64,000 bases of DNA, taken from an uncultured Alphaproteobacteria bacterium. Its GTDB lineage: Bacteria; Pseudomonadota; Alphaproteobacteria; HIMB59; GCA-002718135. The stretch covers positions 1-64,000 of the forward strand of contig CACNLM010000008.1 of the NCBI GenBank assembly GCA_902621305.1, written 5' to 3'. The notes beneath the pieces are model-generated. The model was given only the letters and a program-made list of their open reading frames with translations, was not told the origin of the DNA and did not search any database. Positions 53,557 to 62,403 of the stretch are shown piece after piece (position 1 is the stretch's first letter; the number at the start of each line of letters is the position of its first letter). The translations under genes were made by a program, and so were the position numbers.

Positions 53557-55386
53557 TTAACCTTTTACTGCACCCGCAGACAAGCCTGCTATGTAGTATC
53601 TTTGTACAAATGCAAAAACAATTATAACCGGTAATGAAGTTATAAATGCAAAAGCCATTGCCTGACCATATTGGGGCTCCTGACCGATACTTAATGCAAA
53701 TACTTCGGTCATACCAAGAGTAATTGTATAATTTAAATCATCTCTCAAGATAATTAATGGCCACAAATAACTACCCCATGACTGAACAAAGGTAATTATA
53801 GCTAATGTTGCAATTCCTGGCCAAACAAGAGGGACTACAATTTGCCAAAATACTCTAAATTCACCTGCTCCATCAGCTCTTGCTGCTTGAATAAGTTCAT
53901 CTGGTACTGCCGATATAAACTGTCTCATCATAAATATACCTATTGCTGGAGCCACAAATGGAATAATACATCCCATTAAGCTATCCATCATTCCCATTTT
54001 TCCAATTATTACGTACAATGGTATCATTATGATTGGAAAGGGAATCATTGCGGTTGCAATCATAAATAAGAATAAAGATTTTTTTCCTCTAAAATCATAT
54101 TTTGCAAACGCATAACCAGCTAAAGTACAAAAGAATATAGTTAATAAAGTTACTGCTACTGCAATTATAATTGAATTATAAATCCAAGCATAAGCAGGCC
54201 ATTGAGTAAAAAGATTTGTAACGTTATCCCAATTAGGATTCTTAGACCAAAATATTGGAGGATATGTCATTATTTCGGCAGTACTTTTTAAAGTAGAAGA
54301 AAACATAAATAAGTATGGTACAAGCGCGATTAAACCAACTATACCAACTACTAAATTTAAACTTATTTTTCCAATAATTGGTCCTATAGGTTTGGATTTA
54401 GAAGTTCTTTCTTTAACTGGAAAAATATTAGCTATGAAATCAATAACTTTTGAAAGTATTTTTTCTATAAAAGATTTTTCAGTATCTTTATTAACATTTG
54501 AAGCAAAAGTTCTTAATTGAAATAAAGAAATCAATAAAATACACAAAAACATGAAAACCCCAATCGCAGAACCAAAGCCAAGTCTAATTTGTGTAATACC
54601 TCTTTCCATCATGTAAACGACAATTGATTGAGCATGTAAAGGAACAGAATTTCCACTATAAAAAACATATACATCCTCAAATATTTGAAATGATCCAATT
54701 GAAACAATTACAACCACAAAAAGTGTTACAGGGGCTAGTTGAGGAATTGTTACATACCAAAACTGGTGCCAGGCATTTGCACCATCGAGTTTAGCAGCTT
54801 CATATAATGTTTTATCTATAAACTGAAGGCCTGCTAAAAAATAAATACTTGTTAAACCAGTCCATCTCCAAACTATAAGCATCATTATAGACCACTTTGA
54901 AGTGGCAGAGGACTCAACCCAATCTATTGCTTCAACTCCTAAAAAACTTAAACCATAATTCAGAATTCCAAATTCATTATTTAATATCATTTTAAACGTA
55001 AGTGCTGAAGCTACGACTGAAGTAACTATAGGTGAAAAGAAAATAATTCTCCAAACTGGTTTTAATTTAAGGCTTGCAGAATTTAAAGCTAAAGCTAAAA
55101 GAAGAGCTAATGGTATAGTTATAAAAACACTTCCTGCACTATAAAAAACTGTGTTATAAAAAGTTTCCCAAAAAACCTGGTCTTTAAAAAATAAATATTC
55201 AAAATTACCCCAACCTCTAAATTTAGGAAGTTTTACACCTTTCCATTTATAAAAAGCTAAAATAAATGATGCAATAGTTGGAATTAAAAAGAAAATTGTA
55301 AAAATAATATAAAAAGGAGATATGAAAAAATAAGGCGCTGCCTTTTCTGATCTAAACCTTTTTTTACCTATTATTGTTGTTGTCAT
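53557..55386 (-). CDS. Fused MalF-MalG-type sugar ABC permease
   Basis: One 609-residue chain holding two complete CUT1 permeases. Residues 1-300 are MalF-like, with the EAA loop LYEAAKLDGANAWHQFWYVTIP. A hydrophilic linker follows (about 300-345: KDTEKSFIEKILSK to KERTSKSK). Residues 345-609 are MalG-like, with LIQAARADGAGEFRVFWQIVVP and the typical ending SAGAVKG. Each half normally comes from a separate gene. No stop or frameshift is seen, so the fusion looks real. It lies between its binding-protein gene (after a hairpin) and a Gfo/Idh gene; no ATPase is adjacent. Confidence 0.92.
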   Translation of the reverse strand: MTTTIIGKKRFRSEKAAPYFFISPFYIIFTIFFLIPTIASFILAFYKWKGVKLPKFRGWGNFEYLFFKDQVFWETFYNTVFYSAGSVFITIPLALLLALALNSASLKLKPVWRIIFFSPIVTSVVASALTFKMILNNEFGILNYGLSFLGVEAIDWVESSATSKWSIMMLIVWRWTGLTSIYFLAGLQFIDKTLYEAAKLDGANAWHQFWYVTIPQLAPVTLFVVVIVSIGSFQIFEDVYVFYSGNSVPLHAQSIVVYMMERGITQIRLGFGSAIGVFMFLCILLISLFQLRTFASNVNKDTEKSFIEKILSKVIDFIANIFPVKERTSKSKPIGPIIGKISLNLVVGIVGLIALVPYLFMFSSTLKSTAEIMTYPPIFWSKNPNWDNVTNLFTQWPAYAWIYNSIIIAVAVTLLTIFFCTLAGYAFAKYDFRGKKSLFLFMIATAMIPFPIIMIPLYVIIGKMGMMDSLMGCIIPFVAPAIGIFMMRQFISAVPDELIQAARADGAGEFRVFWQIVVPLVWPGIATLAIITFVQSWGSYLWPLIILRDDLNYTITLGMTEVFALSIGQEPQYGQAMAFAFITSLPVIIVFAFVQRYYIAGLSAGAVKG

Positions 55387-55395
55387 AAAATTAAA

Positions 55396-55421
55396 TTCAG
55401 CAGGAATTAAATCCTGCTGAA
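55396..55421. terminator. Hairpin between binding-protein and permease genes (importer 2)
   Basis: TTCAGCAGGA pairs with TCCTGCTGAA (10 bp) around the loop ATTAAA, 17 nt after the binding-protein stop and 10 nt before the fused permease start. It shares the GCAGGA/TCCTGC core with the hairpin of importer 1. Read leftward it is not followed by a long T-run, so attenuation or message protection is more likely than full termination. Confidence 0.75.
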
Positions 55422-55437
55422 AAATATTTAATATAAC

Positions 55438-56694
55438 TTACATGAAGTCAATTTCAGCTTCAACGGTATCAACAAATTTTTCAAATGTTTCTTCCGCTGT
55501 TAAGTCACCTGATGCAAATGAAGCCATTAATTCACCACTTACTCTATCAACAATTGCACGTCCAACATGTTGATAATCATCAGCTGTATAATCAGATACT
55601 GTAATAAATGGTTCAGCAAATTTTTGCCCTCCGTAGAATTCAAATTCTTTATCTTTAATTCTAGGATCATTTAGTGCATCTAACAATGTAGGCATTCCAC
55701 CAAAAAATTCATATTTTTTGATTTGTCCTTCGTATGAAAAGTAAGCCATTTCAAGAAGTTTTTTGGCAACATCTGGAGCTTCAGATGTTTTGTGTATAGC
55801 AAAACCTGTTCCTCCCCAGTGCATTGATTTATAACCATCTGCAGTCCACTTAGGAATCGGAGCAACTCTCCATTGTCCTGATTGAGTATCTGCTACTGCT
55901 GGTTGTAAACAGCAATTATTATACCAGTCGGGCATCATTGAGCCAACAGCCTCACCACTTTTATATAGAACTCCAGGAGTTTGACCCCAGAAGTCAGTTG
56001 TGTAATTAATTACACCCGTAGCATAAGCTTCTTCATAGAATTTAAGCACCATCATTAACTTATCTTCATCGACTTCAAAGTCTCCATCCTCATTGAAAAA
56101 ACTTCCACCTGCTTGTTGATACAAGTTTGTAAATCTCATATCGCTTAACCACATGGATACACCATCTTTAGCTAAAATTTTTCCAGTTTCCATGAATTCA
56201 TCCCATGTTTCAGGAACGCCTACACCATATTTTTCAAAAATAGCTGGTTGATAATAGTAAACTATGTAACAACCTTCACTTTCAATTGCGTAGATTTCTC
56301 CATCTGAATGTGTCCATGCTGCAACCTTTCCAGGATTCCATTGTGACATATCTCCATACATATCCGTTAAAGGAAGAAAGTTATCAGAGATAATATCATC
56401 TGCCATGTATAATCCAAACCCACTTATTTCGATTCCAAATAAGTCAGGATGTTCAGTACCTGAACCAATAGCAGTTAAACTACTTGTATGATGATCAGGC
56501 TGAACCTGAAAATCAAAATTAATATTGTCATCCGGGAACTCAGCTCGAATATCTTCTAAAAATGAATTGTAGTAATCAACATATAGTTGATTGTGAGTCC
56601 ACATAGATAAAGTAATATCTCTTGCAAACGCAGTTGATTGTAATCCAACTACCATAACAAGAGAAAGAATTAAGGATTTAATTAATTTCATCAT
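55438..56694 (-). CDS. Sugar ABC transporter substrate-binding protein (second system)
   Basis: CUT1-type binding protein of 418 residues with a signal peptide ending at about STAFARDITL. The mature start ITLSMWTHNQLYVDYYNSFLEDIRAEF is typical of SBP family 1. It is unrelated in detail to the glucose-like SBP at 50224. A strong ribosome site (GGAGGA) precedes ATGATG; spacing favours the second ATG (56691). Four Cys pairs or single Cys residues (GCYIV, NNCCLQP) are unusual for a periplasmic SBP and may form a disulfide. Substrate unknown. Confidence 0.92.
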   Translation of the reverse strand: MMKLIKSLILSLVMVVGLQSTAFARDITLSMWTHNQLYVDYYNSFLEDIRAEFPDDNINFDFQVQPDHHTSSLTAIGSGTEHPDLFGIEISGFGLYMADDIISDNFLPLTDMYGDMSQWNPGKVAAWTHSDGEIYAIESEGCYIVYYYQPAIFEKYGVGVPETWDEFMETGKILAKDGVSMWLSDMRFTNLYQQAGGSFFNEDGDFEVDEDKLMMVLKFYEEAYATGVINYTTDFWGQTPGVLYKSGEAVGSMMPDWYNNCCLQPAVADTQSGQWRVAPIPKWTADGYKSMHWGGTGFAIHKTSEAPDVAKKLLEMAYFSYEGQIKKYEFFGGMPTLLDALNDPRIKDKEFEFYGGQKFAEPFITVSDYTADDYQHVGRAIVDRVSGELMASFASGDLTAEETFEKFVDTVEAEIDFM

Positions 56695-56794
56695 TTTCCT
56701 CCATATATATTAAAACTTAAAATTAATTTGGATCAAAAATCAAGTAAAATAAGCTTTTATTAACATTTTTTAAATATTTTAATATTTTGCCAAA

Positions 56795-57616
56795 TTATGG
56801 AGAAAGTACCTTTTCATGTGGCATTATAATTTTCTGTTGATACTTGGTAACTCTTTTTAACAGGTTTTTTGAAGGTCTGTATGGGTGTCTAAAAAAACCC
56901 CAGGAAGGTCCATATCTGTAAACAACAATTCTTCTTTCTCCTTTATTTGTTCTTTTTGCAGACCCATGACAGAGTGAATCAACAAACAATAGTCCATCAC
57001 CAGCTTTTAAATAAATTTCTTTTGAAGCAGTCATATTCTCAGCAGATGTCACTTTCCCTTTTTTCATAGAATGTTTTTCAAATTCAGGATGACGTATATT
57101 TGATTTATGAGAAGAAGGTATAATTACAGTACCACCATCACCAGGACCAATATCTTTTAGCGCTAATAGAATATTTACTTGTCCGCAATGAAACTTACCT
57201 TCTTGAAATCTAAAATGATTTCTTTGAAGTCCTTCATGATGACCAGAGTGAATTCCTATAGCTTCACCTGGCCCTCTTATATTAGCAAAGTTTTCATCAA
57301 TAAATAAAGGTCCATGATGTTGATCAAAAGTATTTTTACCTCCAACAAAATGAAGCATATGATTTATCCATGAAGGATGATCAATTAATTTTTCAAAAGG
57401 TTTTCCAGCTTCATAAATTTGTTGAAGATTTAAACCTTCTTTACCACCGTAATTATGACCATGAACATATCCAGCCCATTCATTATTTTTTAAATTTTTT
57501 AATTTATCTAAAATTTTATTAAGATCTTTTATTTCTTTTTTACTTAGAGCATTTTCAATTATTAAATATCCATTTAAATCAAATAAATATTCATCAAGCT
57601 TTGAAACCTTTTTCAT
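56795..57616 (-). CDS. PhyH-family Fe(II)/2-oxoglutarate-type oxygenase, paralogue 1
   Basis: A 273-residue phytanoyl-CoA dioxygenase-like protein. Core segments are RGPGEAIGIHSGHHEGLQ, FHCGQVNILLALKDIGPGDGGTVIIPSSHKSN and the distal FVDSLCHGSAKRTNKGERR, giving distal Fe-ligand His217 and a likely 2-oxoglutarate Arg near 228. The proximal motif is His123-Ser124-Gly125, not HxD/E. Fe/2OG halogenases such as SyrB2 also lack this carboxylate, so halogenase chemistry is possible, though Glu128 might take its place. About two-thirds identical by eye to the protein at 60047. Substrate unknown. It is a single gene between fba and the second importer. Confidence 0.85.
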   Translation of the reverse strand: MKKVSKLDEYLFDLNGYLIIENALSKKEIKDLNKILDKLKNLKNNEWAGYVHGHNYGGKEGLNLQQIYEAGKPFEKLIDHPSWINHMLHFVGGKNTFDQHHGPLFIDENFANIRGPGEAIGIHSGHHEGLQRNHFRFQEGKFHCGQVNILLALKDIGPGDGGTVIIPSSHKSNIRHPEFEKHSMKKGKVTSAENMTASKEIYLKAGDGLLFVDSLCHGSAKRTNKGERRIVVYRYGPSWGFFRHPYRPSKNLLKRVTKYQQKIIMPHEKVLSP

Positions 57617-57661
57617 ATTTATATTTTGGATTAAAAAATAATTTTTTTCAATAATTAAAAG

Positions 57662-58726
57662 CTAATTAATAATAGCTTTAAACTCGCCAGATTTATATTT
57701 TTTTGACATTTCACCTAAAGAAATTGAGTTTATAGATGAAGCATTTCCTGCAGTTCCAAATTCTTGAAGTCTGCTTTTTACAACTTCTTTCATAGCGTCT
57801 TTTGAAAGTAATAAATATTTTCGAGGATCAAATTGAGATGGGTTTTCATGGAAATATTTTCTTACTGCAGCTGTAGCTGCAAGTCTTAAATCTGTATCAA
57901 CATTAACTTTTCGAACACCATGTTTAATACCTTCTTGAATTTCAGAAACAGGAACACCATATGTCTCTTTTATTTTTCCACCGTATTCATTAATTGTTTT
58001 AATTAAGTCTTGTGGTACCGATGATGATCCGTGCATAACTAAATGTGTATTTGGAAGTCTTGAATGTATTTCTTTAATTCTATCGATTGCTAAAATATCA
58101 CCTGTAGGCGGTCGAGAAAATTTATAAGCTCCATGACTCGTACCAATAGCAATAGCTAATGCATCTACATTAGTTGCTTTAACAAAATCTGATGCTTCAT
58201 CAGGATCTGTTAACAATTGATCATGATCAAGTTTGCCTTCTGCACCAACACCGTCTTCTTTTTCACCAGTCCCAGTTTCTAAAGAGCCTAAACATCCAAT
58301 TTCACCTTCTACAGAAACTCCCAATGCATGTGCCATATCTGTAGTTTCTCTTGTAACTCTAACATTGTAATCAAAATCTGAAGGTGTTTTTTGATCATCC
58401 ATCAAAGAACCGTCCATCATGACAGAAGTAAAACCAAGATCGATACAATTTTTACAATCTGATGGAGAGCCACCATGATCTTGATGTAGAACAGTTGGAA
58501 TGTCTGAAAATTCGTCCATTGCGGCTTCTACTAATTTTTTAACAAAAATTGGTCCGGCATATTTTCTAGCAGCTCCAGATGCTTGCAGAATTACAGGACT
58601 ATTTAATTCTTTAGCCCCTTCCATTATTGCTCTGATTGCTTCTAAGTTATTTACATTAAATGCAGGTACACCATAATTATTTTCAGCAGCGTGATCTAAT
58701 AGTTGTCGAAGCGAGATTAATGACAT
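57662..58726 (-). CDS. fba: Fructose-bisphosphate aldolase, class II
   Basis: Zn-dependent aldolase that cleaves or forms fructose 1,6-bisphosphate. The 354-residue length and the segments [27 protein letters not shown] (Zn His), [28 protein letters not shown] and VMHGSSSVP fit the Calvin-type class II subgroup (here probably glycolytic or gluconeogenic). It lies beside sugar uptake genes, which could feed its substrate pool. Its start is 44 nt from the divergent MFS gene. Confidence 0.95.
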   Translation of the reverse strand: MSLISLRQLLDHAAENNYGVPAFNVNNLEAIRAIMEGAKELNSPVILQASGAARKYAGPIFVKKLVEAAMDEFSDIPTVLHQDHGGSPSDCKNCIDLGFTSVMMDGSLMDDQKTPSDFDYNVRVTRETTDMAHALGVSVEGEIGCLGSLETGTGEKEDGVGAEGKLDHDQLLTDPDEASDFVKATNVDALAIAIGTSHGAYKFSRPPTGDILAIDRIKEIHSRLPNTHLVMHGSSSVPQDLIKTINEYGGKIKETYGVPVSEIQEGIKHGVRKVNVDTDLRLAATAAVRKYFHENPSQFDPRKYLLLSKDAMKEVVKSRLQEFGTAGNASSINSISLGEMSKKYKSGEFKAIIN

Positions 58727-58770
58727 ATGTGGACTCTATTAAACATAATAATAATTAATTCAACTAAACA

Positions 58771-59904
58771 GTGAAAGAAATTTTAAAATATTCTTGTCTA
58801 ATTTTTTTATATGCTTTGTCACATAGTTATTTAGCAACATGTTTTGCAATTGATTTAAAAATAAAAGGTTATGAAGAACGTTACATAGGTCTATCATTAT
58901 CATTCTGGGGTATTGGAGTTATTTTAGGGGCATTATTACATAATTTAATAAGAAAAAAATTAAATTTATTTTCTACAATTTTATATGGTTCAATAATTCA
59001 GTTAAGTTTTTCTTTAATTTTTTTAATTGATCAAAATACTTTTCTAGTAGCTTTAATGCAATTTGTTATGGGTATAACAAGTGCAATTAATTCATTAACG
59101 CTTGAATCACACATCAGCTCTAAATTTAAGAAAACATCTGGTTTCTATATATCTTTATTTTGGTCATCTGCTGGATTAGGCGCAATTACTGGAAGTCTAT
59201 TTATAGCAATAAATGGTATAAATAATTTAACTTATTATATAGCAATTTTATTTTTTCTTATGCATTTTATTCCAATTTATTTATTTCGCTCATCTATTAG
59301 TAAAATTGCCATTGAAAACCTGAGTCTTAGATTATCTAAAAATGTTTTAAGTAAAATTAAATATTTACTTTTTTGTGTAATATTATTTGGTGCATGTGAT
59401 GCTGGATTTAGCTCATTATTTCCATCATATTTATTAGAAGAATCTTATAGTGATAAACAAGTTGGAAGAATAAATTTTTTAGCTGGATTAATTGCTTTAG
59501 TTTTTTATCCCTTTATGGGCAAGTTAGTAGATAATTATAATAAGACTGTTATTTTTAATACTTTTTGTTTTATAAATTTTATTAATTTATTTATTCTTTA
59601 TTTTATCAGTGATTTTTATGTTTATATAATTTGTGTAGCATTTTATTATTACACCATTGGAACGGTTTTCTTAATTACATTTAATATTGTAGGTAAAAAA
59701 CTTGAAGGGGGAGTGATAGTATTTGGGATAGCTGGTCATTATATTAGTGAAAATATTGGAAGTTTTCTTGGTCCAAATTTAATTGGAAATATTGTTAATA
59801 TAGATATTAATTATTTCTTTTTAATATTTATTTTCTTGTATTGTTTAATTGTTTTACTGTTCAATTTTAATCAAATTAAAAATGGTGGGCCCTCAGGGAC
59901 TTGA
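58771..59904 (+). CDS. MFS transporter, 12 helices
   Basis: Major facilitator of 377 residues with about twelve hydrophobic helices and the charged middle loop (about residues 178-196). The start is GTG, with an in-frame TAA two codons upstream, so the frame cannot extend. A-type loop motifs (LHNLIRKKLN after helix 2, GKLVDNYNKT after helix 8) fit sugar or small-molecule transporters of the YbjJ/FucP-like branch; substrate not known. The last 22 nt, encoding GGPSGT and the stop, lie inside the 3' end of the tRNA gene on the other strand. Codon use is highly A+T rich. Confidence 0.85.
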   Translation: MKEILKYSCLIFLYALSHSYLATCFAIDLKIKGYEERYIGLSLSFWGIGVILGALLHNLIRKKLNLFSTILYGSIIQLSFSLIFLIDQNTFLVALMQFVMGITSAINSLTLESHISSKFKKTSGFYISLFWSSAGLGAITGSLFIAINGINNLTYYIAILFFLMHFIPIYLFRSSISKIAIENLSLRLSKNVLSKIKYLLFCVILFGACDAGFSSLFPSYLLEESYSDKQVGRINFLAGLIALVFYPFMGKLVDNYNKTVIFNTFCFINFINLFILYFISDFYVYIICVAFYYYTIGTVFLITFNIVGKKLEGGVIVFGIAGHYISENIGSFLGPNLIGNIVNIDINYFFLIFIFLYCLIVLLFNFNQIKNGGPSGT

Positions 59905-59959
59905 ACCCCGGACCACCCCGTTATGAGCGGGGCGCTCTAACCAACTGAGCTAAGAGCCC
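59883..59959 (-). tRNA. tRNA with CAT anticodon, probably Ile2 (lysidine type)
   Basis: A 77-nt cloverleaf with encoded CCA. Acceptor GGGCTCT pairs with AGGGCCC, discriminator A; D arm TAGCTCAGTTGGTTAGAGC; anticodon stem CCCCG/CGGGG with loop CTCATAA (anticodon CAT); T arm CCGGGGTTCAAGTCCCTG-like. GGGC...GCCC acceptor ends resemble tRNA-Ile2 genes; an elongator tRNA-Met cannot be excluded from sequence alone. The initiator is excluded because the first pair is G-C and the anticodon stem lacks the three G-C pairs of its type. Its 3' end overlaps the MFS coding sequence. Confidence 0.88.
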
Positions 59960-60046
59960 TTTTTATGCCCTATACATGTAAATTTGATGATTATTAAGCT
60001 TTAATTTTATATTGTTATATAGAATTTAATAATATTTTAATTTTTT

Positions 60047-60880
60047 ATGAAGCACCCTAGTGAATTAGAAATATATCTTTTTGATCTTAAAGGTTTTATT
60101 GTAATCAAAAACGCGTTATCGAAAAAAGAAGTAAAGGATTGCAACCAAATAATAGATAAAATTAAAAATACACCTTCTAATGAATGGAATGGAAATGTGC
60201 ATAGCAAAGGAAATATAGACCAGCATGGAGTAGAGCTTCAACAAATTTATGAAGCTGGTAAACCTTTTGAAAAATTAATTGATCACTCTTCATGGATAAA
60301 TCACATGAAGCACTTTGTGGGTGGAGAAGGAACATTTGATTACAATCATGGACCATTATTTATAGATGAAAACTTCGTAAATGTTAGAGGGCCGGGTAAG
60401 GCTATACCAGTTCATTCAGGTGCTCATGAAGGCACTCAAAGAGGACATTATAGATATCAGAATGGAAAGTTTCATTGTGGTCAAATAAATATTTTAGTGG
60501 CATTAAGTAAAATTTCTAAAGGGGATGGAGGAACAGTAATAATTCCTGGATCACATAAATCTAATTTGAAACATCCTCAATTTGATAAATACAAATTAAA
60601 AAAAGATGGAAAGTATAAAACTGCTGATAGTATGATTAGCTCAGAAGAGGTCTATTTAAATGCTGGAGATGCAATACTATTTGTAGATTCTCTATGTCAT
60701 GGATCTTCAAGAAGGGTTAATAAAGGGGAAAGAAGAGTTGTTATATATAGATATGGTCCATCTTGGGGATTTTTCAGAAATAGTTACAGACCTTCAAAGG
60801 AGTTATTAAATAGATTAAGTAAAACGCAAAGAAATATCGTTATGCCTCATGAAGAAATATTATCACCAAAAAAAAATTAG
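60047..60880 (+). CDS. PhyH-family Fe(II)/2-oxoglutarate-type oxygenase, paralogue 2
   Basis: A 277-residue paralogue of the protein at 56795, in the opposite orientation. It has YLFDLKGFIVIKNALSKKE, RGPGKAIPVHSGAHEGTQ, FHCGQINILVALSKISKGDGGTVIIPGSHKSN and LCHGSSRRVNKGERR. The proximal motif is again His123-Ser124-Gly125, with His127-Glu128 also conserved, and the distal His is His218. The divergence from paralogue 1 is spread evenly, suggesting an old duplication with both copies under selection. It converges on the halogenase-like gene with a 4-nt interlocked stop. Confidence 0.85.
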   Translation: MKHPSELEIYLFDLKGFIVIKNALSKKEVKDCNQIIDKIKNTPSNEWNGNVHSKGNIDQHGVELQQIYEAGKPFEKLIDHSSWINHMKHFVGGEGTFDYNHGPLFIDENFVNVRGPGKAIPVHSGAHEGTQRGHYRYQNGKFHCGQINILVALSKISKGDGGTVIIPGSHKSNLKHPQFDKYKLKKDGKYKTADSMISSEEVYLNAGDAILFVDSLCHGSSRRVNKGERRVVIYRYGPSWGFFRNSYRPSKELLNRLSKTQRNIVMPHEEILSPKKN

Positions 60881-62403
60881 AGTGATGCAAATTCTAAATA
60901 ATCATTATGCCTTATAAAACTTTTCATTTGATCATCATATTGATCATTAAAACGTTTATATTCATCTCTCGCAAAAGGTTTTAAATTAAAATTATTCATT
61001 TCTTCTCTTGCAATATCTTTCTTTAGTAAACCAAGACCATCTAATACAGGATAATAAAGTTGTGATTGAACATGTGGAAGGCCTGAAAGATACAAATCGA
61101 AATCACTCATCCTAGGTAATTGATTCTTCCATTTATTTATTAAATTTATTGTATCCTCATGGATACAATCATTCTTAACAAATTTCCAAAAATCACTATC
61201 TTCTCTATTTGAAACATAATGAGTATTAAGAAAGACCATGAAATCATCAAATTGACGACCTACTCTTTCATTAAATTCATCCATTATTTTTTCATTGTTA
61301 AAATCCATTTCTTCTTTGAGATAATCGGTTGCAAACAATATCATTTGTATCAGAGTACTGTGAATTGAAGTAGCTTCTAATGGCTCAAGAAAGCCAGAAG
61401 CTAATCCTATGGCAATACAATTTTTTACCCATGATTTCTCTATTCTACCCGAAGTAAATTTTATATCGTTTCTTGGCTCTATTTCATGACCTAAGACTTT
61501 CTCTATTTCAATTTTAGCTTCTTCCGGACTAGTAAATTCATCACAATATACATAACCAGCACCAATTCTCTCTTGTGTTGGTATTTGCCACATCCAACCA
61601 TTTTTTTGCGCCCAAGCTAAAGTATAATTACTAATATTTTTTTCATCTAATTTTAAAAAGAAAGGCATAGCTCTATTTACTGGTAAATTTTTTTGATAAG
61701 ATTTCCATCCAACATTATAAAGTTTATTTATGAGAAGTTTTCTGAACCCTGTACAATCTAAAACTAAATCAGTTTCAATTTCTTTACCACTTTCAAAATG
61801 AAGTTTTTCAATTTCTCCATTTTCATTTAATGAAGCATGCGTATAAACTTCATCAAGAATCTCTATATTTTTTGATCTTTTTCTTAAATAATTTCCAACA
61901 AGATGGTTATCAAAATGATAAGCATAGAAAAAAGGGCTTTTTAAATCGGGTCTGCTATTTTCAAGATTGAAAGGAACTTTGTTTGTTTCCATTAGTTTTG
62001 TGTGTAAATGTACATCAGCAACAGATCGACCTGCAGCAACTGCATAAACATTTAAATATTCAAAATCTTCAGGGTCTTTTTTAGATGCTAACAAGTGTGG
62101 GTCATCAATTGGTCCATAATATTGATGATTTAGTTCTTTCCAGTCTTTATGAACAATCCCAAACTTTAGAGTAGCTTTTGTTTCTCTTAAAAAGTCTAGT
62201 TCATCTAAATTATATCTTTTTAAAAAATCATAAAATATTCCGGTTGTTCCTTCTCCAACACCAATTATAGGGATACTTGAAGGATCAACAATTGTTACTT
62301 TTACATTTTGCTTATTTGTATAAAAAAAGTCACTTAGAATATATGCGGAAATCCAGCCAGCGGTGCCTGCGCCTAGGATAGTTACATTTTTTAGTTTTCT
62401 CAT
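60877..62403 (-). CDS. Flavin-dependent tryptophan-halogenase-like protein
   Basis: A 508-residue member of the FAD-dependent halogenase family (PrnA/RebH type). The FAD motif GAGTAGWISA (residues 11-20) is at the N-terminus. Lys80 in ETKATLKFGI aligns with the catalytic Lys79 of PrnA/RebH, GWMWQIP (269-275) is the family tryptophan-rich signature, and GFLEPLEATS (337-346) carries the conserved Glu near the active site. No signal peptide. The substrate may not be free tryptophan, as many related proteins act elsewhere. No flavin reductase is nearby. The ATG overlaps the ABC ATPase stop (TAATG), so it is made together with an oligopeptide importer. Confidence 0.88.
   Translation of the reverse strand: MRKLKNVTILGAGTAGWISAYILSDFFYTNKQNVKVTIVDPSSIPIIGVGEGTTGIFYDFLKRYNLDELDFLRETKATLKFGIVHKDWKELNHQYYGPIDDPHLLASKKDPEDFEYLNVYAVAAGRSVADVHLHTKLMETNKVPFNLENSRPDLKSPFFYAYHFDNHLVGNYLRKRSKNIEILDEVYTHASLNENGEIEKLHFESGKEIETDLVLDCTGFRKLLINKLYNVGWKSYQKNLPVNRAMPFFLKLDEKNISNYTLAWAQKNGWMWQIPTQERIGAGYVYCDEFTSPEEAKIEIEKVLGHEIEPRNDIKFTSGRIEKSWVKNCIAIGLASGFLEPLEATSIHSTLIQMILFATDYLKEEMDFNNEKIMDEFNERVGRQFDDFMVFLNTHYVSNREDSDFWKFVKNDCIHEDTINLINKWKNQLPRMSDFDLYLSGLPHVQSQLYYPVLDGLGLLKKDIAREEMNNFNLKPFARDEYKRFNDQYDDQMKSFIRHNDYLEFASL

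Noticed and set aside
59883-59959. Integrase or prophage at the tRNA
   Set aside because: The tRNA 3' end is an attractive insertion site, but no integrase, phage gene or repeated tRNA end was found in the window.
59883-59959. Initiator tRNA-Met
   Set aside because: First pair is a normal G-C and the anticodon stem lacks the three consecutive G-C pairs of initiator type; Ile2 (or less likely elongator Met) fits better.
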